Shown here piece after piece: positions 54,201 to 62,366 of a stretch of 64,000 nt of DNA. Each line of letters begins with the position of its first letter. Within the stretch, counting starts at the first letter, position 1. The position numbers and the translations under genes were made by a program. Origin of the DNA: Branchiibius hedensis (GTDB lineage: Bacteria; Actinomycetota; Actinomycetes; Actinomycetales; Dermatophilaceae); the NCBI RefSeq assembly GCF_900108585.1, contig NZ_UESZ01000001.1, positions 2,976,001-3,040,000 on the forward strand. The letters are read 5' to 3'. Under the pieces are notes generated by a model. It ran no database searches, was not told where the DNA came from, and saw only the letters and a list, made by a program, of their open reading frames with translations.

Positions 54201-55745
54201 CCCGTCCAGGCCGGTCTGGGCACTCACCTGGTTGCCGTGGGTCAGCGAGTCCACGCTCTGTTCGGAGTCGGTGTCGACGGTAAACGGCAGGGTTGCCTCC
54301 GCGCCCGCCTCGATCGTGCCGGTGAAGGTCACCGTGAAACCGGTCGGCGTACACCCGGCAGGCGGATCGGGCAGGGTGTTCGGTTCGGTGGTGGTCAACG
54401 GCTGACCCGAGCACCCCGGACCGGTGTAGGTGATCGCCGCCTGGGTGGCTCCGCTGGGCCAGGCGACACCATCGGTGAAACCCGTGAAGGTGAGCGGATT
54501 GTCACCCTCGAACGGGTTCGTGGCGCCGGACGGCTCTTTGATGGTGAGCGAGTCAACGGGGACGTTCGAGGAGTTGGTGGCACCGATCGTGACGGTGCTC
54601 GGGTCCCCGGCGTGCACGGTGGCTGGCGTAAAGGTCTTGGTGACGTCGGCGCTCAGCTGCGGCGGGGTGATCACGTAGCTGTCGTCCGCAGGATCGGAGG
54701 TCTTGGTCTGGCCGTCCTGCGTGGTGACCGTGGTCTGCGCGTCGTTCGTGACGGTGACCGGGCCGTCCAGGGTGGTGACGTTGTCGCGTTGTTCGACGGT
54801 GAACGGGATGGTGGCGGTGGCGCCCGGTGCGATGCCGTCTCCGGTGGTGTCGGTGAAGACGTACCGCAGGCCGGTGACCTCGCGGGGGTCGACTCCTGCC
54901 GGCAGCGCCGCCGGCGGACCCGGGGCGCCTTCGACCCAGTCGCCGTTGACATAGGCCCACACCACGACCTGGTCAGCGCCCGCGGGCATCGTGACCTCAC
55001 CAAGCGGAGCGGTGACCCCGAGGTAGGTGAACGGGTTCGGAGCGGCCACCGGGTTGACCGGATCCTGCACGACCATTTCGTGGACCGGAACGTTCGAATG
55101 GTTCCTACCGGTCAGCGTGACGTCTGCCGTCGTCCCGGGTTTGGCTGAGGCACCCGACGGTTCGATCGACTTCGTCGTGGTGGCGTCGATCTCGGTAGTC
55201 ACGACCGGCGTCACGTCCGCCGAATCGGACTGCTGGGTCGCGTTGTCCGCGGTCGAGGTGGCGGTGTTGGTGATCGTCTTGCCGTTGACGCTCGCCGGGG
55301 CGTCAGCAGACAGCCGCACCGGGATCGTGACGGTGAGGGTGTCGCCCGACTTCAGGCCCGTTTTGCCGCCGCCGAGGGCCTGGTTGACGTCGACGCGCAC
55401 GACGTTGTCCGGGCTGACGGTCACGGTGGACGGCTGGTTGTCGACGGTGACATCGCCGGCGGGTTCGATCCACTGCGGCAACGGGTCGGTCAGGACGTAG
55501 TTCTCACAGCCGCCCACGGCGACCGAGGAACACGCGACGGTGATGGTGTAGAGGAATTCGGTGCCCGGCGTGAGTTCGCCGTCGACCTGGGCGGTCTTGG
55601 CCATCTGCATCGTCGCGGTCGGGTCGGCCGCAGCCACCTGCGCAGCGGTGGCCAGGCTCATGGTCGCGACCAGGGCCACCACCAGTGCCATCGCGGCCAC
55701 CACCCGCACCGCGACCGCGTGCTCGAACCGTCGAATCGCCGCCAT
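48228..55745 (-). CDS. Giant DUF5979-repeat surface protein (2505 residues)
   Basis: From ATG 55745 the protein has a signal peptide (VVAAMALVVALVATMSLATA), then about 1,800 residues of DUF11-like beta-sandwich repeats (for example VTPVVTTEIDATTTKSIEPS). Six DUF5979 repeats follow, beginning VQVEKVVTG, SLVVSKHVTT, SLLLTKKVEG, SLAVTKTVEG, GLQILKQVEG and TIALAKELAG. Each repeat carries a pair of cysteines (such as VECTF and STCTVTE) that could form one disulfide. Next come a Pro/Thr wall-spanning linker, a membrane segment and the basic tail SRRRKEQ. There is no LPXTG; SVSTGG or GSTGNP precede the membrane segment. A sortase gene overlaps the stop. Likely cell-wall-anchored adhesin or fibre. 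Confidence 0.87.
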   Translation of the reverse strand: MAAIRRFEHAVAVRVVAAMALVVALVATMSLATAAQVAAADPTATMQMAKTAQVDGELTPGTEFLYTITVACSSVAVGGCENYVLTDPLPQWIEPAGDVTVDNQPSTVTVSPDNVVRVDVNQALGGGKTGLKSGDTLTVTIPVRLSADAPASVNGKTITNTATSTADNATQQSDSADVTPVVTTEIDATTTKSIEPSGASAKPGTTADVTLTGRNHSNVPVHEMVVQDPVNPVAAPNPFTYLGVTAPLGEVTMPAGADQVVVWAYVNGDWVEGAPGPPAALPAGVDPREVTGLRYVFTDTTGDGIAPGATATIPFTVEQRDNVTTLDGPVTVTNDAQTTVTTQDGQTKTSDPADDSYVITPPQLSADVTKTFTPATVHAGDPSTVTIGATNSSNVPVDSLTIKEPSGATNPFEGDNPLTFTGFTDGVAWPSGATQAAITYTGPGCSGQPLTTTEPNTLPDPPAGCTPTGFTVTFTGTIEAGAEATLPFTVDTDSEQSVDSLTHGNQVSAQTGLDGATSDPATADATLVTLADRIATSTTKRITPNQIPAVPGQDVTTGLTGTIKAFPDSTVDARKVVVQDPEDPTASPNFFDTFRPTSVDSTEINECAQLTVNYWNGTAWLPVPGMVALQGPQRFSGKLPADIDAHGLQFVYTPAAGCTGFPPGTSFSPNFTSKVRPEVPNQDATISNCAGTDGSAPTVSTPAHSQGCAEVDLKHVEPGEADLLTKNWDDPANVAERSGDERGATLHWSTGGFSDFEKVVISDVPNPSAPIQDSVFDSFDLVRIDPISASDDPLLKYDQVAGVELYINGQWVEASADPCPAACDGTFPGYTLTAAERADATAFRLTYVESDTNRTGAVGTPAVGSGVARSSGDNRTIHPVFAVRDVTRHTPAVPVLSTTDLNTNQAGLVSNTAGADAYFPGDTTPSYSDRASDDITIVPANLQVDLTKTWDGGPLGVPAAGTAAEKYPSGVVTLEATNKSLSRLDTLTISEPTGTSNPFDTFDLTGFETITEPADIGASDVTISVHYADGAPDRTFTRQEALDASPSDFEGAIGFDIVYTGRINSATDQIRGAHNTATVAFDTRLRPTHRADGSPVTAPATITNEATTTGKDLVDFPDDTKTASDKDSAAIALVPGSLTVQAGKTINPASQVEGDNSPVAVTLSGQPKGPARTVKMVVQDDAPTFWNQYDFTGFSAFSFTNPINQVRVDALTGGTWSVVDGQPVLTGATWKIGDPGSTLALPAGVTPAQVQGLRFTFTRADGKNWENPATPKQNVTFQVTRRATLQTGGPVLTDEKGNTPAPGETQAGRASDQVDVLATSSALDGDGVPIAAQDDAAAHIDYLHLNNAVQITKNPKGNTYQPGIPFTYTVTVKNTGKAPIQNPVIIDAMPTDAEGAQLVFNPDVAEGDRYTYTLAPPSTADTAMPIESTDVSVAQVSDGQGAPTSLTFTFPQGSILQPGETYTIAFSVTTRPGLAAKTTFTNKVGITADRPWDTCSGTLDPTTGACTTTAANTIGEGAAIGVSKRVKAEDSDTLGVITDPALTKVTHRVCLPDADGFYGTPCVPITKPGGQITWRAKYVNTGNESQDRMVAIDRLPKPGDTGSTNSLARGSQWRPIPAGRPSLVSGNSTELTVYYTTSDNLCLDDLTQVKPDACPAGAWTPWAEGTTLPDDVLQSITAFQFIYTPSKSFIGPLSGFSVDIPQTAPALSPTAGADTIAFNTTGARAEAVRANGTVHTTLTTEPARVGVSLATGPVQVEKVVTGAAAQYAPDSFTATLHCTSVGVDVDLGDKATLTLKPNTPVTVKDLPYNADCWVTESGDGGQTSSSSTHVTITRDEQNVPIITLTNVYDEASLVVSKHVTTTATDQDGSPITYGPFQIAVECTFLGQPVYAKGYSADEPMQVTLDDGQSHTFTGLPAGSTCTVTESDYTGASVSYQTTTGDDTSATGTGTLAPDGSDGSAQNTTEVTNTFDSGSLLLTKKVEGDAASTYGAGPFTFHLVCTLDDHAGGAEQPRTVYETDLTLGGDEPLQTSVEHIATGAQCTVTETDAAGATSSSLDPEDGTVTIGGSQAEVAAVTATNTFEAGSLAVTKTVEGAAKDYAAASFPAEVTCTADGKTLPGFPRQITITPGETTTVDTLVGASCVVRETNQHGATGVTYDPADPENPDQSKPVVIGPADQDPVQVGIVNEYRAGGLQILKQVEGPGSPEASVGPFVFSVVCTFDGAQVYDHEVTLTGDGTSAELKSEVLSPLPVGAQCVVRETDNGGADTTPAPVTVTIPDVDDAGVAQVVTAGFINEFSAGTIALAKELAGDNAQSARDKVFTVQLTCQIETPSGDRVTLFSDAVAIKGGQVLTPTDADGNELKLPRGTHCFAQETDAGGATSTEVSNGSYEDAVVVGTSDEMQQLTITVTNTFTKPPVPPTPPPTTTPTTPPTTTPPTTAPTAPPSSTTPPAPTTTPTGTPPPSVSTGGHVGSTGNPWALGVAGIALLFAAGATTMLVSRRRKEQ

Positions 55746-55880
55746 TGCGCTACTTTCCCTCGATTGCAACCAGCATCGCGCGACCCCCATCAGATGCCCC
55801 GCCCGGGCGAGCGTCGCACAGTGCGATGAACGATGTCCATCCACGTGATACTCGCTACACAGCCCGCAGACAGTCTCTCA

Positions 55881-58070
55881 TCAGCGGAAACTCCTGAGGC
55901 GTAGTGAGTTCACAACGACCAGGACCGACGACGCGGCCATCGCAAAACCGGCGACCATCGGCCCCAACCGCCCCGACATGGCCAGGGGCACCGCCGCCAG
56001 GTTGTAGGCGAAGGCCCACGCGATGTTCTGTCGGATGATCCGCAAGGTTGCCCGGGACAACCGCACGGCATCCACTGCGACCACCGGATCGGTCCGCAGC
56101 AGCGTGAGGTCGGCGGCATCACTGGCGACGTCCGCTCCCGAACCCATCGCGATGCCCAGGTCGGCCGTAGCCAGCGCGGCGGCGTCGTTGACCCCGTCAC
56201 CAACCATCGCGACCTGCTGGCCGCCTCGTTGCAGCGCCGCGACGTGCGCCGCTTTCTCCTGTGGCAAGACCCCGGCGTAGACCTCGTCGATCCCCAGCTG
56301 CAGCGCGACGGCGTCGGCCACTCCTTGGTGGTCGCCGGTCATCATGACCGGGTGCAGCCCGAGGGCCTTGAATCCACGGATCGCTGTAGCCGAGGTGGCC
56401 CGGATCTGGTCGGCCACGCTGAGCACCCCGCACACCTGACCGCCAACGGCGAGCACCACAGCCGTGCGGCCCAACCCGGCCTGCGCATCGACCCGGTCCG
56501 CGACAGTCGCAGGTACGTCGATCCCGCGCTGCCGCAGCCACCCCACCCGACCGAGCAGCGCCGGGCGCCCATCGACGACCCCGCCGACGCCGGCGCCGTC
56601 GTAGCTGTGAAAGTCACGCACCGGGAGCGGATCGGTGACGCCGCCGCAGATGGCGGTCGCAATCGGATGGGCCGAGCCCTGCTCGAGGGAGGCGGCCACA
56701 CGGCGTACGTGCTGCTCGTCGCCATCGGCGGCCCAGACCTCGACCAGACTCATCCGGCCGTCGGTCAGGGTGCCGGTTTTGTCCAGCACGACCGTCCCGA
56801 TCGCATCGGCCCGCTCCAGCGCCTGCGGGCCACGGATCAGAATGCCCAGTTGAGCGCCGCGTCCCGTGCCGACCAGGAGGGCCACGGGCGTCGCCAGGCC
56901 CAGGGCACAGGGGCAGGCGATGACGAGTACGGCGACGGCGGCGGTGAAGCCGCGCGTCAGGTCCCCGCCGAGCAGCCACCAACCCAGCAGGGTCGCGAGC
57001 GCCAACACCAGGATCACCGGCACGAAAATGCCCGCGACCTTGTCCGCCAACCGCTGGACCGAGGCCTTGCCGGTCTGCGCCTGCTCGACCAGCGCCGCGA
57101 TCCGGGACAACTCGGTGTCTGCGCCGACCGCGGTGGCGCGCACGCGCAGACTGCCACCGGCCGCGAGGGTGCCACCGATGACACGGTCGCCCGTTCCGAC
57201 CTCGACCGGCACGCTCTCGCCGGTCACGGCGGATGCATCGATGCCGGCACGGCCGTCGAGGATCACTCCGTCGGTGGCGACCCGGTCCCCCGGTCGCACG
57301 CGGAACACATCGCCCACCACCAACTGCGACAACGGGATCGTCTGCGACGACCCGTCACGCTCGATCAGGACCTCGTCAGCTGTGAGTTGCAGGAGGCCCT
57401 GCACGGCGGCACCGGCCGCGCGCTTGGAGCGGGCTTCCAGATAGCGCCCGAGCAGCAGGAACGCCGTGACCCCGGCGGCCGCTTCCAGGTAGATCGAGTC
57501 AGCCGCCTCGTGGGGCTCGACGATCACCGAGAAGTGGTGGTGCATCCCGATCATGCCGGCGTGGCCGAAGATCATCGCGTAGAGGGACCACGCCAGGGCA
57601 GCCAGGGTGCCGACGGAGACCAGCGTGTCCATCGTGGCGGTGCGGTGGCGCAAGTTCTTCCAGGCGGCCCGATGGAATCCCCAGCCGCCCCAGAGCACAA
57701 CCGGCACCGTGAGAGCCAGCGCGACCCACTGCCAGCCCGGGAACTGCCAGGCCGGGATCATCGAGACCACGATCACCGGCGCCGCCAGGACCCAGGTGAT
57801 GATCAGCCGTCGGCGCAGGTCGTGCGTCTCGTCGACCGGCGCGGAGGCCGGGCGCGGGAGCGAAGCACCGTAACCAGCGGCCTCGACGGTCTGGACCAAC
57901 TGCTCGAGGGGCACCTGCGCTGGGGCGTGCACACTCGCCGTACCCAACGCGTAGTTGACGCTGGCCTGCACACCGTCAATCTTGTTGAGCTTCTTCTCGA
58001 TCCGCATCGCGCACGAAGCGCACGTCATCCCATCGATGTCGAGGCGGATGTCCTGATCAACTGCGGCCAT
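55881..58070 (-). CDS. copA: Copper-exporting P1B-type ATPase
   Basis: The 729-residue protein has one N-terminal heavy-metal domain (GMTCASCAMRIEKKL) followed by a P1B-ATPase. The membrane metal site CPC is in VIACPCALGLA, the phosphorylation site is DKTGTLTDG, and the hinge is VGDGVNDAAA. Those features match Cu(I) export. I chose ATG 58070 because GAGGAC is 4-9 bp upstream and a CsoR-type palindrome sits just before it. The longer in-frame start would run through that operator. csoR and a copZ chaperone gene are not nearby. Confidence 0.9.
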   Translation of the reverse strand: MAAVDQDIRLDIDGMTCASCAMRIEKKLNKIDGVQASVNYALGTASVHAPAQVPLEQLVQTVEAAGYGASLPRPASAPVDETHDLRRRLIITWVLAAPVIVVSMIPAWQFPGWQWVALALTVPVVLWGGWGFHRAAWKNLRHRTATMDTLVSVGTLAALAWSLYAMIFGHAGMIGMHHHFSVIVEPHEAADSIYLEAAAGVTAFLLLGRYLEARSKRAAGAAVQGLLQLTADEVLIERDGSSQTIPLSQLVVGDVFRVRPGDRVATDGVILDGRAGIDASAVTGESVPVEVGTGDRVIGGTLAAGGSLRVRATAVGADTELSRIAALVEQAQTGKASVQRLADKVAGIFVPVILVLALATLLGWWLLGGDLTRGFTAAVAVLVIACPCALGLATPVALLVGTGRGAQLGILIRGPQALERADAIGTVVLDKTGTLTDGRMSLVEVWAADGDEQHVRRVAASLEQGSAHPIATAICGGVTDPLPVRDFHSYDGAGVGGVVDGRPALLGRVGWLRQRGIDVPATVADRVDAQAGLGRTAVVLAVGGQVCGVLSVADQIRATSATAIRGFKALGLHPVMMTGDHQGVADAVALQLGIDEVYAGVLPQEKAAHVAALQRGGQQVAMVGDGVNDAAALATADLGIAMGSGADVASDAADLTLLRTDPVVAVDAVRLSRATLRIIRQNIAWAFAYNLAAVPLAMSGRLGPMVAGFAMAASSVLVVVNSLRLRSFR

Positions 58071-58079
58071 GTCCTCATA

Positions 58080-58096
58080 ATACCCCCAGGGGGTAT
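58080..58096. promoter_or_regulatory. CsoR-type copper operator before copA
   Basis: ATACCCCC-A-GGGGGTAT is a perfect 17-bp palindrome, 9 bp upstream of the copA start. It matches the operators of actinobacterial CsoR repressors, which release DNA on binding Cu(I). No csoR gene is in the window. Confidence 0.85.
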
Positions 58097-58116
58097 CAGA
58101 TCTACACGCGGGCAGC

Positions 58117-58156
58117 CGTCGGCCCCGCAGCATGAGCGCGCGCTGCGGGGCCGACG
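58117..58156 (-). terminator. Hairpin terminator after the S53 protease gene
   Basis: Arms CGTCGGCCCCGCAGC and its exact complement, 10-nt loop, 16 bp after the protease stop on the minus strand and before the copA operator. It insulates copA from upstream transcription. No T tract. Confidence 0.8.
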
Positions 58157-58172
58157 AGGGTTGCGGGTCAGA

Positions 58173-59381
58173 TCAGAAGGCGCTGACCCCGTTCGGGGTG
58201 CCGAGGCCGGTCGGGCCGTCCCAGCCGGTTCCCGCAGTGCACCAGTAGCTGCAGGTGCCGTTCGAACCCGAGGTCACGTCGAACAGCCCCGAGGTCGCCG
58301 CGTAGGGCTTGGTGTTGGCGTAGCCGGAGGTGTTGCCCGACAGTGCGTAGACGCTCGCGACGATCGGCGATGACAACGAAGTGCCGCCGTACTGCGACCA
58401 ACTGGATGCGGTCGCGCTGGTCGGGGCGTAGACCGCCAAGCCGGTGTTCGGGTCGGCGACCGCGGACACATCGGCCATCGCCCGACCCGAGCAGTTGGTC
58501 ACCGAGGAGCTCTGACCGGCCGGAGCCGTGTTGTACGACGAGCAGCCGGATCCTGCGTCACTCCAGGCTGATTCGGTCCAGCCCCGGGCGTTCGAGGAGG
58601 TGTTCAACGAGGTGCCACCCACGGCCGTGACGTACTGCGAGGAGGCCGGGTAGCTGGCGCCCTGGTAACCGTCGTCACCGGTGGAGGCAGTCACCGCGAT
58701 ACCGGAGTGCTTGTAGTACTTGGCGTACGTCGTGTCCTGGGCGTCACCGCCGCCGTAGCTGTTGGAGATCGCGACGACACCCGACTGCTTGGCGGCCGTG
58801 TTGACCGCGGTGCCGAGGTTGGCGAACGACGCCGTCTTCGCTTGCACCAGAACGATTTTGCAGTCCGGGCACGCGGCGGAGACCGCGTCGAGGTCGAGCG
58901 CCTGCTCCTGGTCCCAGCCCACGTTGGTGGCGGGCAGCGAGGTGGTCGAGCCGGTCTGGCTGATGATGGTCAAGCACCCGTTGGCCTTGGTGCAGGCGGA
59001 CAGGCCGAACTGCTTGCGATAGACGCCGAGGTCGCGCTCCGCGTTGGGGTACCCGTAGGCGTCGACGATGGCCACGGTGCGCCCACCCGACGTCAGACCG
59101 GAGAGCTTGTAGGCACTCTGGATGTCCGACGGGGTCTTGCCGGAGATCGCGTTCGGGGTGATCGCGGCGCCGCGAGCGTTCACCGACTTGCCCGTCGTGG
59201 GATTGGTGAGGTGGATCGCGTAGCACGACGCGTAGCCGGCCTTCGGAGTGGTGGAACAGGAGTGGACCTGGGTGACGGACGCCTTCGCGGTGGTGACGGC
59301 GTCCGCCGACGGCAGTGCCACGCTCATCGTTCCGGCGGTAGCCAGAGCGAACAGCGTGGCGGCCAGGGGGGTCTTACGCAT
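58173..59381 (-). CDS. Secreted S53-family (sedolisin-like) serine peptidase
   Basis: The 402-residue protein has a signal peptide (TLFALATAGTMSVALPSADA). S53 features are the E and D of the catalytic triad in GWDQEQALDLDAVSAACPDC and the nucleophile Ser in YGGTSLSSPIVAS. Oxyanion Asp is probably in SPGDDGYQ-like STGDDGYQGA. There is no long N-terminal propeptide; the segment at residues 30-80 may be a short one. Proteins of this size are common in actinomycetes. Substrate unknown. Confidence 0.85.
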   Translation of the reverse strand: MRKTPLAATLFALATAGTMSVALPSADAVTTAKASVTQVHSCSTTPKAGYASCYAIHLTNPTTGKSVNARGAAITPNAISGKTPSDIQSAYKLSGLTSGGRTVAIVDAYGYPNAERDLGVYRKQFGLSACTKANGCLTIISQTGSTTSLPATNVGWDQEQALDLDAVSAACPDCKIVLVQAKTASFANLGTAVNTAAKQSGVVAISNSYGGGDAQDTTYAKYYKHSGIAVTASTGDDGYQGASYPASSQYVTAVGGTSLNTSSNARGWTESAWSDAGSGCSSYNTAPAGQSSSVTNCSGRAMADVSAVADPNTGLAVYAPTSATASSWSQYGGTSLSSPIVASVYALSGNTSGYANTKPYAATSGLFDVTSGSNGTCSYWCTAGTGWDGPTGLGTPNGVSAF

Positions 59382-59561
59382 GGTGATGCTCTCCTCGGGG
59401 GAAAGGGATAGGTGCGATCACTGTGCTGGCGAAAATGATTGCCGCGCCAGCTTTCCCAGTGTTTTCCCAGGTTGTCCGGAGCAAACCGTGCCGAACTGCT
59501 TACCGTCGATTTACCGACTCCCGACGAGCCGGTGAAGGTGGCCGCGCGTAGCCTCGCGACC

Positions 59562-60338
59562 GTGAGCTACTACGACCGCGTCAGCGCCGACACGTACCAG
59601 CCCACCCGGCACGTGCAGGGTGCGTGGAACGACCATGAGCAACACATGTCACCGGTTGCGGGCCTGATCACCCACGCCATCGACCAGCACCAACCCCGCG
59701 CAGATGTCCAGTTGTCGCGGATCAGTTTCGAGATTCTCGGCCTGATCCCGCTCGCGGCCACCACGGTCACCGTCGAGACGATCCGGCCGGGCCGGACCAT
59801 CGAACTGGTGGAGGCGACCGTGCTCATCGAGGGTCGCCCGCGGATCCGGGCACGCGCCTGGCGGTTGGCGGTCAGCGACGACGTGGCCGGCGTCTCCGGG
59901 GTGGAGCTTCCCGCGATGCCCGCGGGCCCGGAACACGGCGAACCGTACGACGCACTGGCGGAATGGAAGGGTGGCTTCCTCGCCTCCATCGAAACCGTGG
60001 CGCTGCCTGGTGGCCGATCCGGACGCCGTCAGGTGTGGGCCCGCACCCCGCACACCGTTGTGGCCGATGAGCCGTTCAGCCCCACCGCCGCGGCCATCTC
60101 GCTGGTCGACCTGGCCAACGGGATCGCCACCCGCGTCCGGCCCACCGACATGATGTTCCCCAACGTCGATCTGACGATCCACCTCATCCGCCAACCGGAA
60201 CCGTCCTGGCTCGGGCTCGACACCTCAGTCTCGTTCGGCCCCAACGGCCTCGGTCTCACTTCGAGCACCCTCAGCGACGAGTCCGGGCCCTTCGGGCGTG
60301 CTGAGCAAGCGCTGACCGTCCGCCACTTCCCGGCCTGA
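59562..60338 (+). CDS. Acyl-CoA thioesterase-like protein (double hot-dog)
   Basis: From GTG 59562 (VSYYDRVSADTYQPTRHVQG) the 258-residue protein matches the TesB-like 4HBT_3 group: GAWNDHEQHMSPVAGLITHA in the first hot-dog domain and LTIHLIRQPEPSWLGLDTSV, then FGRAEQALTV, in the second. It would hydrolyse acyl-CoA thioesters, with substrate unknown. The 3' end overlaps the convergent PAP2 gene by 114 bp. Confidence 0.83.
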   Translation: MSYYDRVSADTYQPTRHVQGAWNDHEQHMSPVAGLITHAIDQHQPRADVQLSRISFEILGLIPLAATTVTVETIRPGRTIELVEATVLIEGRPRIRARAWRLAVSDDVAGVSGVELPAMPAGPEHGEPYDALAEWKGGFLASIETVALPGGRSGRRQVWARTPHTVVADEPFSPTAAAISLVDLANGIATRVRPTDMMFPNVDLTIHLIRQPEPSWLGLDTSVSFGPNGLGLTSSTLSDESGPFGRAEQALTVRHFPA

Positions 60339-61349
60339 CCGGCGCTCCTCGCGCCAGCGATCCACCCGCCACCAGAACGCGGTCACCGCCAGCGCGGCCA
60401 GCACTCCGGCGATCTCGTCGATCAGATAGTGCTCACCGGAGTACAGCAGGGTGAAACCCATCATCGCGGGATAGAGCAGCAACAACGGACGTAGCGAGCG
60501 GCGCACCGAGGACCAGAAGAACAGCACGGTGAGCGTGGCAAACGCCATGTGCAACGAGGGCATCGCCGCGACCGGGTTCGAGCGGTCCTGACCGTCGGTG
60601 AGCACCTCTTGGGCGATGCGCAACCCCATGAACTGGAAGCCGTCACCGTTGGCCCGCAGCACCGTCCACCCCGGGATCAGTCCCTGCTGGGCAGCCAACC
60701 ACGGTGGCGCCATCGGGAACAGCAGGTAGGTGCTCAGCCCGACGACGGCCAGACTCACGACCGCCCGCACCCACTTCAGGAATCGACTGCGGTCCCAGAT
60801 CCACAACGCCACCGCCACCAACGGGGTGACAACGAAGTGCGACAGGTAGGTCAGCGTGACCGGGATGCTGATCCAACTGATCGGCCCGTTCGCCCGCAGG
60901 TGCTCCTGCAACCACTGCCCGGGCAGAGTTCCGCCGAGCAGCCACCGGTCGGCCTCGATCGGGAAGGTCGTGTGCAGCGGCATCCCGAGCGCATTGGTCG
61001 CTCCCTGCATCGGATAGCCCATCACGTCGAGTTCACCGTTGAACCGGCCAGCAAACCCGTAGCTGTAGTCGTAGGCCAGGAGCACCCCCTCGAAGGGCAA
61101 CCAGGCCAGCAGCGTCATCCGCCACGCCCGCCAACCCCGACCAATGCACAGCACCGACAGACCGGCCACGATCCACAGCGTCATTCCGGCCCGGTCGAGG
61201 GGTAGCCCGACGACTACGCAGTACGCGGCGAGCACCACCAGGTAGGCGGCAACGCCCAGTCGGCGCAGAGTCGTCAGATCGACTCCGGACGCGACACCGG
61301 TTTCGAGGGCAGCTTCGTCTCCGAGGTCACGCTGCTCGGAGATCGCCAC
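60225..61349 (-). CDS. PAP2-family membrane phosphatase
   Basis: The 374-residue protein has about six membrane segments. Motifs of the PAP2/inositol-phosphoryl-transferase type are MPSLHMAFATLTV (first His) and YSGEHYLIDEIAGV (second His and Asp). The first motif with conserved Lys and Arg is less clear. The C-terminal 40 residues are hydrophilic and lie in the overlap with the thioesterase gene. Lipid phosphate substrates are likely. Confidence 0.82.
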   Translation of the reverse strand: MAISEQRDLGDEAALETGVASGVDLTTLRRLGVAAYLVVLAAYCVVVGLPLDRAGMTLWIVAGLSVLCIGRGWRAWRMTLLAWLPFEGVLLAYDYSYGFAGRFNGELDVMGYPMQGATNALGMPLHTTFPIEADRWLLGGTLPGQWLQEHLRANGPISWISIPVTLTYLSHFVVTPLVAVALWIWDRSRFLKWVRAVVSLAVVGLSTYLLFPMAPPWLAAQQGLIPGWTVLRANGDGFQFMGLRIAQEVLTDGQDRSNPVAAMPSLHMAFATLTVLFFWSSVRRSLRPLLLLYPAMMGFTLLYSGEHYLIDEIAGVLAALAVTAFWWRVDRWREERRSGREVADGQRLLSTPEGPGLVAEGARSETEAVGAERD

Positions 61350-61358
61350 CGGTGGATT

Positions 61359-62366
61359 CTAGGTGGCCGTCCTGTGAACCGTGAGCAAAGCGACCTGTGC
61401 TGGCAGCACGTCGATCCCGACGCTCGCACCCGGCGGGGGTGCAACGTCCGCCGCCACCGGCAGTCCGCCCAGTCCGGGCACGTCCACTTCGACCGTGACC
61501 TCGTCCGCGCCGTACGCCGATCGGCCGGCGATCCCGGTGAGCTGACCAGCTCCGCTGCTCACCCGCAACGCCCCCCGGCGCAGCGCAACCGGACCGTCCC
61601 CGGCCACCCCCAGCACTCGGCGTACGACGATCGCGGGCTCTCCGGTGAGCACCGTCCGGTAGCCGAGGAACCGGGCTGCGTCCTCATCGACGGGATCGCG
61701 CCACAGGTCGGCCACCGCACCGTGCTGCACGACCCGCCCCGCACGTAGCAGCACCGCGTCGTCGGCGAGCGTGAAGGCTTCGCCGTGGTCGTGGGTCACC
61801 AAGAGCGCGGTGGTGCCGGTCGCGGTGAGGATCTGGCGCAGGTCAACGGCCAGCCGCTCGCGCAGGTCACGGTCGAGAGCCGAGAGTGGTTCGTCGAGCA
61901 ACAGCAGACGCGGTTCGGCGGCGAGCGCGCGAGCGAGCGCGACTCGTTGTTGCTGACCGCCGGACAGCGTGCGCGGGGAGCGGCGAGCGAACCCGGCGAG
62001 GCCGACGACATCAAGGAGTTCGTCAGCGCGGGCATTGGCATCCCGACGTGAAACACCCTGCCGTCGTTGCGGATAGGCCACGTTAGCGCCGACTGACAAG
62101 TGGTCGAAGAGCTGTCCGTCCTGGAACATCAATGCGAAGCCGCGCCGATGGGTCGGCACCCGGGTGATGTCCTGACCATCGAAGAGCACGCGGCCGCGAT
62201 CCGGTTGCTGCAGACCGGCGATCACCCGTAGCAGCGTCGATTTGCCGCAGCCGGAAGGTCCGAGAACGGCCAGGATGCGGCCGGTGCCGACCTCGAGGCT
62301 GACGTCGTCGAGTGCCCGGGTCTGGTCGAACGCGACACTCACGTCACGGACTTCAAGGCCGCTCAC
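61359..62366 (-). CDS. thiQ: ABC transporter ATP-binding protein (ThiQ/FutC-like)
   Basis: The 335-residue ATPase shows Walker [11 protein letters not shown]-loop, signature [15 protein letters not shown], Walker [13 protein letters not shown] and switch His in [17 protein letters not shown]-terminal TOBE-like region follows (about residues 240-335). The GTG start overlaps the permease gene's stop. The permease type suggests thiamine or iron import; the symbol is a family-level guess. Confidence 0.8.
   Translation of the reverse strand: MSGLEVRDVSVAFDQTRALDDVSLEVGTGRILAVLGPSGCGKSTLLRVIAGLQQPDRGRVLFDGQDITRVPTHRRGFALMFQDGQLFDHLSVGANVAYPQRRQGVSRRDANARADELLDVVGLAGFARRSPRTLSGGQQQRVALARALAAEPRLLLLDEPLSALDRDLRERLAVDLRQILTATGTTALLVTHDHGEAFTLADDAVLLRAGRVVQHGAVADLWRDPVDEDAARFLGYRTVLTGEPAIVVRRVLGVAGDGPVALRRGALRVSSGAGQLTGIAGRSAYGADEVTVEVDVPGLGGLPVAADVAPPPGASVGIDVLPAQVALLTVHRTAT

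Noticed and set aside
50016-54960. Several long plus-strand ORFs opposite the giant surface protein
   Set aside because: They mirror the repetitive gene on the minus strand and show no domain or signal of their own.
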